From JAGOPO01 sp038065515 (GTDB taxonomy: Bacteria > Patescibacteriota > Minisyncoccia > 2-02-FULL-40-12 > GWA2-44-9): a stretch of 8,881 nt of DNA. Location of the stretch: NCBI GenBank assembly GCA_038065515.1, contig JBBTQV010000043.1:1-8881 (forward strand), given 5' to 3'. The position numbers were made by a program, and so were the translations under genes. The notes beneath the pieces were generated by a model. It was not told where the DNA came from. It worked only from the letters and a program-made list of their open reading frames with translations, and did not search any database. Positions 1 through 4,802 of the stretch are shown here, in pieces; position 1 is the stretch's first letter, and every line of letters starts with the position of its first letter.

Positions 1-81
1 TCTCAACATACGGATACTGGGTTCGGCAGCGGGAAACCGTAATCGCCCGCATATTCGCCTAATGCCGACTTTATTTTAGCA
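1..81 (-). other. Window edge: possible leftward promoter and gene start
   Basis: Read leftward, an extended -10 of the form TGC-TAAAAT lies at 73-81, the same TGC-TA arrangement as in front of ychF, rpsF and recA. No -35 box is visible 16-18 bp upstream. It would start transcription near 66. An ATG at 52-50 then stays open to the window edge for 17 codons, with no Shine-Dalgarno site, like the core genes here. The rightward strand could equally hold the end of a gene stopping at TAA 58-60. The visible part is too short to recognise any product. Confidence 0.2.
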
Positions 82-82
82 C

Positions 83-122
83 AAAAAAAGATGGCTCGCG
101 TGTTGTTCACACACGAGCCATC
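83..122 (-). terminator. Intrinsic terminator of the 203-aa gene
   Basis: A perfect 9-bp stem (GATGGCTCG at 90-98 with CGAGCCATC at 114-122) continues after one mismatch into a 4-bp GTGT/ACAC stem with a 5-nt loop. On the leftward transcript it is followed at once by seven U residues (A-run at 83-89). It lies about 65 nt past the stop codon of the leftward gene and suits no rightward gene. Confidence 0.85.
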
Positions 123-184
123 AGACGGGGCCAAAGGACTAAGGTTCAGAGGTCAGACGGGACCAAAGGAACCGAGGTCCGAGG
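121..184. repeat. Two diverged tandem copies of a 32-bp unit
   Basis: Positions 121-152 and 153-184 both begin TCAGACGGG, share the block CCAAAGGA and end GAGG, with 24 of 32 positions identical. The pair fills the whole space between the stop codon of the 203-aa gene and its terminator stem, so it lies in the 3' untranslated region. It may be an old small duplication. Confidence 0.6.
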
Positions 185-185
185 G

Positions 186-797
186 CTAACTTGCACGCAC
201 CAGAGCCGGCGCGTCGCCGTAGAAGTCGTTGCCCAGCCAGCTGCAGCCCCAGTACCACCCGCTGCCGTGCCAGTACAAGTACCGGACACACAGGTGGCCG
301 TCGGAGCTGCGGTAGATGGTGCCCCAGAAGAAGATGGCCTTGCCCTTGTACTCCTCGGGGATGAGGTGGGGGTTGGCCAGCAGGTAGTCCAGGATGTTGG
401 CGGGCAGGACAGGCTGGGACTTGAGCTCCTTGCGGAGGTCGTTGCCCACGATGCGCTTGTCACCCTGCTGCTTCTTAGGCAGGTAGAGCTTCGCACTGGT
501 GGGGTCCCAGGTGAAGACGCCCTTCACGCGGTTGGGGAGCTGGCACTTATTGGGGTCATCGTCCTCATCGGGCAGGACGCTCCAGCCGTCGGGGATGAAG
601 ACGGGAGAGTCGCAGTCGATGGCGTGGAGGATGGGCTTGATGTTCGCAAGACCAAGCTGAACACTCCGCATCCCGGCCAAAAGCGATGGGCTCTCCGCGA
701 GGGCGTTCAGCATCTCGGGAGTATACCCTTCCGCTTCGGCGGCCAAGAAAAGCTTGTGGGCCAGACCCACGACGGAGAACGCGGATTTCGTCGGCAT
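186..797 (-). CDS. Hypothetical 203-aa protein with aromatic-rich C-terminus (family seen in Patescibacteria)
   Basis: Function unknown. From memory, the segments FIPDGW (about residues 67-72), LPKKQQ, the LRKELKSQPVLPANILDYLLANPHLIPEE block and IFFWGTIYR followed by LCVRYLYW near the C-terminus match a hypothetical family repeated many times in Candidate Phyla Radiation genomes. I could not check this by search. The N-terminal 60 residues are helical. The last 50 residues are dense in W, Y and F and look like a compact beta domain. There is no signal peptide or membrane segment, so it is probably cytoplasmic. The ATG at 797 is supported by AAGGAGT 7 nt upstream. The gene is monocistronic, with its own promoter and terminator. 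Its codons end in G or C far more often than those of ychF or rpsR, most strikingly in the C-terminal two thirds, which hints at a different origin. Stop is TAG. Confidence 0.88.
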   Translation of the reverse strand: MPTKSAFSVVGLAHKLFLAAEAEGYTPEMLNALAESPSLLAGMRSVQLGLANIKPILHAIDCDSPVFIPDGWSVLPDEDDDPNKCQLPNRVKGVFTWDPTSAKLYLPKKQQGDKRIVGNDLRKELKSQPVLPANILDYLLANPHLIPEEYKGKAIFFWGTIYRSSDGHLCVRYLYWHGSGWYWGCSWLGNDFYGDAPALVRAS

Positions 798-804
798 GAC
801 GATT

Positions 805-811
805 ACTCCTT
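805..811 (-). promoter_or_regulatory. Shine-Dalgarno site of the 203-aa gene
   Basis: AAGGAGT on the leftward strand, 7 nt before the ATG. It fixes the start codon and shows that the organism uses a conventional anti-Shine-Dalgarno for this gene. Confidence 0.8.
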
Positions 812-863
812 GTTTGAGCGACTATCCTTACGGATGTTGTCGCGTGCTTTGGTTGTGAACGAG

Positions 864-887
864 TAGAGGTTCTGATGTAACCCTCTA
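864..887 (-). promoter_or_regulatory. Hairpin at the 5' end of the 203-aa gene leader
   Basis: UAGAGG and CCUCUA pair (6 bp, 12-nt loop) within the first two dozen nucleotides of the predicted leftward transcript, whose start should be near 886. It may protect the 5' end of the mRNA. The leader is about 88 nt, and the rest shows only a 4-bp AUCC/GGAU hairpin. Confidence 0.4.
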
Positions 888-892
888 GCTGA

Positions 893-921
893 ATTATATC
901 ATATAACTCTATATTTTGCAA
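893..921 (-). promoter_or_regulatory. Promoter of the 203-aa gene
   Basis: Leftward -35 TTGCAA (916-921), 17-bp spacer, then a perfect -10 TATAAT (893-898). Transcription should start near 886. The -35 box lies 13 bp from the -35 of the divergent ychF promoter. Confidence 0.8.
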
Positions 922-934
922 TGGCTAAAAATCG

Positions 935-962
935 TTGATTTCCTTGGTTTTTGTGCTATTCT
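935..962 (+). promoter_or_regulatory. Extended -10 promoter of ychF (leaderless start)
   Basis: TTGATT (935-940), 16-bp spacer, and -10 TATTCT (957-962) directly preceded by TGC, an extended -10. The expected start lies 6-7 nt after the -10, at 968-969, exactly at the ychF ATG, so the mRNA should have no leader or at most one or two nucleotides. Confidence 0.65.
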
Positions 963-968
963 CCTTTC

Positions 969-2063
969 ATGTTGCAAATTGGCATTGTCGGACTTCCGAA
1001 TGTCGGAAAATCAACGCTGTTCAAGGCGGTGACAAATAAGCAGGTCGACATCCAAAACTACCCGTTCACCACCATCGAGCCCAATGTTGGGGTGGTTGCG
1101 GTTCCTGACGACCGCGTTGATAAGCTAGCTGAACTGTCAAAATCGGAAAAGAAACTGTATGCCACTATCGAATTTATCGATATCGCCGGGCTCGTGAAAG
1201 GCGCAAGTCAGGGCGAAGGACTTGGCAACAAATTTCTGGCAAATATTCGCGAAGTTGACGCCATCGCGCAAGTCGTCCGCGCATTCGATTCGGGCGATAT
1301 CATTCATGTGCATGAAACCGTTGACCCCGTGCGCGACATCGGCATTATCAACACGGAGCTCATCATTGCCGATCTGGATACCGTCTCAAAACGCGTCGTC
1401 ACGACCGAACACAAAGCGAAAAACGACAAAGATGCCCGAGCGCAACTTCCGCATTTGCAAAAAATTGCTACCGCATTGCAGGAAGGAAAGCTTGTCAGTC
1501 AGCTGGAACTGCACGATGACGAGCGGGTGTTGGTTGCAGAGCTGGGCCTGCTGACTGCAAAGAAGTTCATCTATATCATCAATGTCAGCGATGTTCAGTT
1601 ATCCGAAAATTGGACCCCGCAAGGCGAGCTGATCAATGCGATGGGCGGCTCGGAATATGTGGTCATATGCAACAAGCTTGAGTTGGAGCTGTCTGCCGGC
1701 GAGGCAGGAATGCCGCACGATGAAAAAGCGCAATTTCTCACCGAGCTTGGCCTGCCGGAGTCCGGTCTTGACCGTCTCATCCGCACGGCATACCACACGC
1801 TCGGACTTCTGTCGTTTCTCACCACCGGTCCCGACGAGACCCGTGCCTGGACCTGCCACATCGGCGATTACATTCCCCGCGCATCCCGTGCAATCCATAC
1901 CGATTTTGAACGGTTGTTTATCCGCGCCGAGGTCATCAATTGGCAAGACCTGCTCGACTGCGGTGGCTACGGCCCTGCCCGTGCAAAAGGTCTCCTACAC
2001 ACCGTCGGCAAAGATTACATTGTGAAAGACGGTGATGTGGTGGAAATTCTTATCGGAAAATAA
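969..2063 (+). CDS. ychF: YchF/OLA1-type translation-associated ATPase
   Basis: A 364-aa TRAFAC P-loop protein, close to E. coli YchF (363 aa). The family is related to Obg GTPases but prefers ATP and binds ribosomes. Visible motifs are the P-loop GLPNVGKS (8-15), the NYPFTTIEPN switch-I region (30-39), DIAGLVKGAS (71-80), a helical insertion (about 130-195), the nucleotide-base motif position NVSD (205-208), and a C-terminal TGS domain (about 281-362) ending in KDYIVKDGDVVEIL. The ATG at 969 is chosen over an upstream in-frame TTG (951) because family members begin two or three residues before IGIVGLPN and because the promoter -10 lies at 957-962, inside the would-be extension. There is no Shine-Dalgarno site. 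In most YchF/OLA1 proteins the base motif is NxxE; here it ends in D. The gene is single and converges on the 204-aa membrane-protein gene with a shared hairpin between them. Confidence 0.97.
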   Translation: MLQIGIVGLPNVGKSTLFKAVTNKQVDIQNYPFTTIEPNVGVVAVPDDRVDKLAELSKSEKKLYATIEFIDIAGLVKGASQGEGLGNKFLANIREVDAIAQVVRAFDSGDIIHVHETVDPVRDIGIINTELIIADLDTVSKRVVTTEHKAKNDKDARAQLPHLQKIATALQEGKLVSQLELHDDERVLVAELGLLTAKKFIYIINVSDVQLSENWTPQGELINAMGGSEYVVICNKLELELSAGEAGMPHDEKAQFLTELGLPESGLDRLIRTAYHTLGLLSFLTTGPDETRAWTCHIGDYIPRASRAIHTDFERLFIRAEVINWQDLLDCGGYGPARAKGLLHTVGKDYIVKDGDVVEILIGK

Positions 2064-2090
2064 AATGAACCCCCGACATGTGTCGGGGGT
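2054..2090 (-). terminator. Terminator between convergent genes (leftward)
   Basis: The palindrome ACCCCCGACA-TG-TGTCGGGGGT (2069-2090) forms a stem of about 8 bp with an ATGT loop. The leftward transcript continues as TTCATTTTATTTTCC, a U-rich tail, so it ends the 204-aa gene. The rightward tail (CGTGCTTC) is not U-rich, so it would be at best a weak stop for ychF. Confidence 0.75.
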
Positions 2091-2096
2091 CGTGCT

Positions 2097-2711
2097 TCAG
2101 TCGGAATTACGGGGAGGACCAGTGAGCGGCAGGTTCTGCATTTCCGCAACAGGCGGTTTCAGAAACTCCTCGACGGGTCCGAGTGAGAACCCCCACATAC
2201 CGGCGAGTTCATACGCCTTGCGTACCTTGTCCTCCGTTCGCATCACAGCTTCCTTCGCCGTCCCAATCCGTTCGAGAGCATAGGTCAGTGACTCGAGAGG
2301 CTTCGCCTTCGACAGCGATTGATTGATCACGGCCTGTTGCGCCATGAGTAGCTCATTCCAATACTCAGCCTGGAGCTTTTTCATGTGGGCAGCCACATTC
2401 TCCAGACTCGCGAATTCCTTGATGAAGCCACAAGCACCCAGGAGCTTGCTCTGCTCAGCAACCAGACCCGCCTCCAACTTCCGGCAATAACTCTTGGTGT
2501 ACTGCTCATCTCGCTCGATTCGGGTAAGCTCCCGGATGAGGATGATGCTGGTAACAATCCCCGCCGCGCATCCGCCAGCCTTGGCTGCCGTACCAAAGCC
2601 CAGAAAAAGCGAGGCAATGCATGTGAGAAATATCCCAGAGCCAGCCAGCCAAGCCAGAAAGATGCGCAGGTTCGTCAAATAATGGCGCGCGTACGACTTT
2701 TCGTCTTGCAT
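2097..2711 (-). CDS. Hypothetical 204-aa protein with N-terminal membrane hairpin
   Basis: Not recognised. The start at 2711 is set by AAGGAGGG 4 nt upstream; a longer in-frame reading to 2888 would overlap the upstream gene and has no ribosome site. Residues 17-40 (IFLAWLAGSGIFLTCIASLFLGFG) are a clear membrane helix, and residues 44-59 (a Gly/Ala-rich stretch then IVTSIILI) probably form a second one, making a hairpin. The remaining 140 residues are charged, helical and probably cytoplasmic, with four Cys in or near the membrane part and around residue 75-95. It is the second gene of a two-gene operon after the 96-aa gene (16-nt gap) and has its own terminator. The layout resembles membrane anchors or stress and phage-associated accessory proteins, but no function is claimed. 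Stop is TGA. Confidence 0.85.
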   Translation of the reverse strand: MQDEKSYARHYLTNLRIFLAWLAGSGIFLTCIASLFLGFGTAAKAGGCAAGIVTSIILIRELTRIERDEQYTKSYCRKLEAGLVAEQSKLLGACGFIKEFASLENVAAHMKKLQAEYWNELLMAQQAVINQSLSKAKPLESLTYALERIGTAKEAVMRTEDKVRKAYELAGMWGFSLGPVEEFLKPPVAEMQNLPLTGPPRNSD

Positions 2712-2715
2712 CACA

Positions 2716-2723
2716 CCCTCCTT
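2716..2723 (-). promoter_or_regulatory. Shine-Dalgarno site deciding the 204-aa gene start
   Basis: AAGGAGGG on the leftward strand, 4 nt before the ATG, inside the 16-nt gap after the stop of the 96-aa gene. It rules out the longer in-frame start at 2888. Confidence 0.85.
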
Positions 2724-2727
2724 CTTG

Positions 2728-3018
2728 TTAAACGGCAGAGCCCATCTTCTCGCAGACACGACGGATGTATTCGGCCAACGACTCGGTGAGAAATCCGTAG
2801 CAGTGGCCGAGTTCGTAATGTTCGCGAACAGCCGTATAGACAACAGTGACTTGAACGCGAGCCCTGATGAGTTGTCTGCAGTACTCATCAGCGGACTTAA
2901 TGGTGTCCACCCGCCCCCCGTTATGTACCATCAGCACATACACCCGCGCCAGTCGTTCACTCTCTCTGATGAGCTCCTCCAGACGGCCCTCGACGAGCGC
3001 TTTGTCGTTTTTGGCCAC
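2728..3018 (-). CDS. Hypothetical 96-aa helical protein, first gene of an operon
   Basis: Not recognised. It starts with GTG at 3018, supported by AAGGGGG 5 nt upstream. The 96 residues are charged and predicted almost entirely helical (EGRLEELIRESERLARVYVLM at about 11-31, then QLIRARVQVTVVYTAVREHY at about 49-68). There is no signal peptide or membrane segment. Cys47, Cys73 and Cys90 do not form a CxxC metal site. It is co-transcribed with the 204-aa membrane protein 16 nt downstream, so the two may act together, for example as a soluble partner and membrane anchor; that is inference only. Promoter TTGACG-17-TATATA lies immediately upstream. Stop is TAA. Confidence 0.82.
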   Translation of the reverse strand: MAKNDKALVEGRLEELIRESERLARVYVLMVHNGGRVDTIKSADEYCRQLIRARVQVTVVYTAVREHYELGHCYGFLTESLAEYIRRVCEKMGSAV

Positions 3019-3023
3019 TACAG

Positions 3024-3030
3024 CCCCCTT
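3024..3030 (-). promoter_or_regulatory. Shine-Dalgarno site of the 96-aa gene (GTG start)
   Basis: AAGGGGG on the leftward strand, 5 nt before GTG. It supports the non-ATG start. Confidence 0.7.
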
Positions 3031-3045
3031 TCAAGGAACAGGTTT

Positions 3046-3074
3046 TATATACCATTTCTTGTGCTATGCGTCAA
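3046..3074 (-). promoter_or_regulatory. Promoter of the 96-aa/204-aa operon
   Basis: Leftward -35 TTGACG (3069-3074), 17-bp spacer ending in TGG, and -10 TATATA (3046-3051). Transcription should start near 3039, giving a leader of about 20 nt. It lies just past the terminator of the 41-aa gene, so the two units are separate. Confidence 0.75.
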
Positions 3075-3087
3075 TGCTTTGACGGTT

Positions 3088-3128
3088 GCGAGAAATAAAT
3101 AGCGGGGCTCTCTTCCAAGAGCCCCGCT
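3088..3128 (-). terminator. Terminator of the 41-aa arginine-rich gene
   Basis: A perfect 11-bp stem (AGCGGGGCTCT at 3101-3111 with AGAGCCCCGCT at 3118-3128) and 6-nt loop. The leftward transcript continues ATTTATTTCTC, a U-rich tail. It begins 10 nt after the stop codon of the small gene. Confidence 0.8.
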
Positions 3129-3137
3129 GGCGACCAA

Positions 3138-3263
3138 CTACATCTTGAAGCCACTCTTGCGCGTCTTACGCCTTCGGCCCCTACGACGGGCCGCCTGCTT
3201 GGCGGCCCACCCGTGACCGAGATTGCTTGCGTTGCGCCGAATGCGCGCCATTCGAGCCTTCAT
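3138..3263 (-). CDS. 41-aa arginine-rich basic small protein
   Basis: Not recognised. ATG at 3263, TAG at 3138-3140. Of 41 residues 11 are Arg and 5 are Lys, with no Asp or Glu. The composition suggests a nucleic-acid or ribosome-binding peptide. The N-terminal half starts MKARMARIRRNASN, then a GHGWAAKQAA segment, then the cluster RRRGRRRKTRK and a GFKM tail. It does not match my memory of bL34, bL36, bS21 or Thx. The case for a real gene is strong: promoter TTGACA-18-TATACT, AGGAGG 4 nt before ATG, an open frame ending in TAG, and an intrinsic terminator 10 nt later, all in order on one strand. It stands divergent to rpsF, so a ribosomal role is possible but unproven. A compaction or phage-like DNA-binding protein is an alternative. 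Confidence 0.8.
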   Translation of the reverse strand: MKARMARIRRNASNLGHGWAAKQAARRRGRRRKTRKSGFKM

Positions 3264-3267
3264 TTCG

Positions 3268-3287
3268 CCTCCTCGGGGCTTCGCCCC
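3268..3287 (-). promoter_or_regulatory. Shine-Dalgarno site next to a GC hairpin
   Basis: AGGAGG (3268-3273) lies 4 nt before the ATG of the 41-aa gene. Just upstream, GGGGC-GAA-GCCCC (3275-3287) forms a tight 5-bp hairpin in the leader, which ends 1 nt from the ribosome site and could affect its access or protect the short leader. Confidence 0.6.
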
Positions 3288-3306
3288 TAAACGAGCGTAT
3301 CTGTTA

Positions 3307-3336
3307 AGTATAACATACTAAGTGGATTTATGTCAA
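3307..3336 (-). promoter_or_regulatory. Promoter of the 41-aa gene
   Basis: Leftward perfect -35 TTGACA (3331-3336), 18-bp spacer ending TGT, and -10 TATACT (3307-3312). Start expected near 3300, leader about 37 nt. One of the two strongest-looking promoters in the window. Confidence 0.82.
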
Positions 3337-3338
3337 GT

Positions 3339-3367
3339 TTGACGGGCTCACGCTATTTTGCTACATT
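3339..3367 (+). promoter_or_regulatory. Promoter of the rpsF-ssb-rpsR operon
   Basis: -35 TTGACG (3339-3344), 17-bp spacer ending in TGC, and -10 TACATT (3362-3367): an extended -10. Start expected near 3373-3375, giving a leader of about 63 nt before the rpsF ATG. The -35 is only 2 bp from that of the divergent promoter. Confidence 0.72.
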
Positions 3368-3368
3368 A

Positions 3369-3436
3369 TGCGGGTACAAACCATGCTCCTTATGGGGCAA
3401 AAACGCAGACCCGCACAGGGTATTGCGACTTACCAC
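3369..3436 (+). promoter_or_regulatory. rpsF leader with possible structure (candidate S6:S18 autoregulatory site)
   Basis: TGCGGGT (3369-3375) can pair with ACCCGCA (3409-3415). Inside, CCAT/ATGG (3381-3384, 3392-3395) forms a small hairpin. In many bacteria an rpsF leader structure with a CCG element binds the S6:S18 complex and represses the operon; CCG is present at 3411-3413. I cannot align this to the known motif, and the predicted transcription start falls inside the left arm, so the outer stem may be incomplete. No Shine-Dalgarno lies at a normal distance from the start codon. Confidence 0.3.
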
Positions 3437-3895
3437 ATGGAAGAATCTCGGAACTACGAGTTCGCCTACCATATCACCACCCAGCTGGACGAGGCCAAAG
3501 TGCCCGCAATCCAGCAGGAAGTGGAGGCGCTCATTGCCAAGCACGGAGGTGTCATCACCTTCTCGCAGCAGCCGGAGTTGAAAAAGCTCTCGTACGAAAT
3601 TAAGCACCAGCGCCAAAGCTACTTTGCGTGGGTGCAGTTCACCGCCGAAAACGGTGAGCTTTTACCCGAACTCGACGAGTGGGCGCGCCTGCACCCCGAG
3701 GTGTTGCGCCATGTCGTCCTGAAGCTGGAGAGCGAATCAGACAAGCGCGCCATCAAGCAGGCCGAGCACTTGGAGCGCAAAGCCGCCAAGGCCGCCAAAG
3801 AAGGAGCCGCGGTCAAGAAGACCACGACCGAGACAAAAGCAGAGGACACCGGCAAATTGGAACAGCAGATTGAAGATGTGATTGGAAACTTATAG
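3437..3895 (+). CDS. rpsF: 30S ribosomal protein bS6
   Basis: A 152-aa bS6, which pairs with bS18 on the platform of the small subunit. The conserved core is in residues 6-100: NYEFAYHI strand, a helix over 18-37, GGVITFSQQPELKKLSYEI, RQSYFAWVQF, and the RHVVLKLE strand at 91-98. Residues 112-152 are an Ala/Lys-rich tail (KAAKAAKEGAAVKK) ending in an acidic amphipathic stretch, making it longer than typical bS6 (about 95-135 aa). The start at 3437 (MEESRNYEF) is chosen because the in-frame ATG at 3368 lies on top of the -10 and upstream of the predicted transcript start. There is no Shine-Dalgarno site. It is the first gene of the operon with ssb and rpsR, the usual bacterial order. Confidence 0.95.
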   Translation: MEESRNYEFAYHITTQLDEAKVPAIQQEVEALIAKHGGVITFSQQPELKKLSYEIKHQRQSYFAWVQFTAENGELLPELDEWARLHPEVLRHVVLKLESESDKRAIKQAEHLERKAAKAAKEGAAVKKTTTETKAEDTGKLEQQIEDVIGNL

Positions 3896-3971
3896 CTTAT
3901 TAGCTTTTTAGCTTGTAGCTTTTTAGTCAAAAACCTAAGAAGCTACATCCTACCAGCTACTTCCTTCTGTA
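3896..3971 (+). other. rpsF-ssb intergenic AT-rich repeats and 12-bp hairpin
   Basis: After the rpsF stop the motif TTAGCTT or TAGCTT recurs four times in 30 nt (3896-3924). Then GTAGCTTTTTAG (3915-3926) pairs with CTAAGAAGCTAC (3935-3946): 12 bp with one G-U pair and an 8-nt loop. No U-run follows, so it is not a classical terminator. It could be a processing or stability element that sets different levels of rpsF and ssb mRNA, or a partial attenuator. Confidence 0.5.
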
Positions 3972-4508
3972 ATGAATCTCAACAAAGTATACCTCATCGG
4001 CCGCCTCACTCATGACCCGGAGGTGCGCAGCACCCCGTCAGGTCAGCAGGTCGCCACGGTAAAACTTGCTACCAGTCGGGTCTGGAACGATCAGGCAACC
4101 CAGCAGAAGCGCGAAGCAACGGAGTTCCACACCATTGTAGCGTGGGGCCGTCTCGCGGAAATCTGCGGGCAGTATCTCAAGAAAGGCGGACTCGCAATGT
4201 TCGAAGGCCGCCTCCAGACTCGCAGTTGGGATGATAAGACCACCGGCGCAAAGCGCTATGCAACTGAAATCGTCGCCGAAAGCATGCAGCTTGGTCCCCG
4301 GTCCGCCAGTGCACCGTATCAGGGACAGCAGGGACCCGGGAATAGGGTTCAGGGTGTGGACTCCGCAACTCCGCCCTCACGCCTTACGCCTCGCACCTCT
4401 CCCACTTCGGCCGAGCCCGAGATTCCGGTCATCAATGAAGACGAACTGACCGTTGCCGGCATCGACGAAGAGCCGAAGCCCATTAAAGACACTGATTTAC
4501 CATTCTAA
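3972..4508 (+). CDS. ssb: Single-stranded DNA-binding protein SSB
   Basis: A 178-aa SSB, which coats single-stranded DNA in replication, repair and RecA-dependent recombination. The OB fold covers residues 1-110: MNLNKVYLIGRLTHDPEVR at the start, VATVKLATSR, TEFHTIVAWGRLAEICGQYLKKGG and a YATEIVAE strand. A Pro/Gly/Gln-rich linker follows (about 112-160), and the protein ends in the acidic tip DTDLPF, the usual protein-binding tail that recruits repair partners. Length is typical (E. coli 178 aa). The start has no Shine-Dalgarno site; the preceding 12 nt are CTTCCTTCTGTA. It sits between rpsF and rpsR; its stop is 3 nt before the rpsR ATG, so the two are translated together. Confidence 0.97.
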   Translation: MNLNKVYLIGRLTHDPEVRSTPSGQQVATVKLATSRVWNDQATQQKREATEFHTIVAWGRLAEICGQYLKKGGLAMFEGRLQTRSWDDKTTGAKRYATEIVAESMQLGPRSASAPYQGQQGPGNRVQGVDSATPPSRLTPRTSPTSAEPEIPVINEDELTVAGIDEEPKPIKDTDLPF

Positions 4509-4511
4509 CCT

Positions 4512-4727
4512 ATGAAACGAACAATTCTTCATGGAGACAACTTAACGAAGATAGATTACAAGGATGTTACATTTCTCCGGAAGTTTGTGACCTCCGAGTT
4601 CAAGATCAAGAACGCCCAGCGCAACAAGCTGTCCGATAAGGACCAACGCCGTGTTGCCAACGCCATCAAGATTGCCCGGTTTATGGCGTTGATGCCGTAT
4701 ACCCGCAACCAAACCGTCAAAAGCTAG
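4512..4727 (+). CDS. rpsR: 30S ribosomal protein bS18
   Basis: A 71-aa bS18, partner of bS6 on the small-subunit platform. IDYKDVTFLRKFVT (14-27) and the C-terminal RRVANAIKIARFMALMPY (46-63) match the family core. The usual PRRxTG segment before the last helix is replaced by NAQRNKLSDKDQRR (34-47). No zinc cysteines are present. It starts 3 nt after ssb with no Shine-Dalgarno site, so translation probably depends on coupling to ssb. The stop TAG overlaps the first bases of the terminator stem. rplI, which often follows rpsR in other bacteria, is absent here. Confidence 0.95.
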   Translation: MKRTILHGDNLTKIDYKDVTFLRKFVTSEFKIKNAQRNKLSDKDQRRVANAIKIARFMALMPYTRNQTVKS

Positions 4728-4781
4728 CACAATAAAACCGCCCGACCCGCAGATATTGGGCTATGGCGGTTTTATTGTGCT
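4726..4781 (+). terminator. Terminator of rpsF-ssb-rpsR, 17-bp perfect stem
   Basis: 4726-4742 and 4765-4781 are perfectly complementary over 17 bp (AGCACAATAAAACCGCC and its complement), with a 22-nt loop. The U-rich part TTTTATT is inside the 3' arm, and the same holds on the other strand, so it should stop transcription from both sides. It overlaps the rpsR stop codon. Confidence 0.85.
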
Positions 4782-4802
4782 TCGCTTTGCGTGTATGGCA
4801 AG

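Noticed and set aside
267..866. Long rightward open frame opposite the 203-aa gene
   Set aside because: It is an antisense effect of GC-rich third positions; no promoter or ribosome site, and low-complexity V/G/D composition.
951..968. TTG start extending YchF by six residues
   Set aside because: The extension covers the promoter -10, and family members begin just before IGIVGLPN.
2712..2888. N-terminal extension of the 204-aa membrane protein
   Set aside because: It overlaps the 96-aa gene in another frame and lacks a ribosome site, whereas AAGGAGGG sits before 2711.
3368..3436. Longer bS6 from ATG at 3368
   Set aside because: That ATG overlaps the -10 and lies upstream of the expected transcription start; the bS6 fold begins at NYEF.
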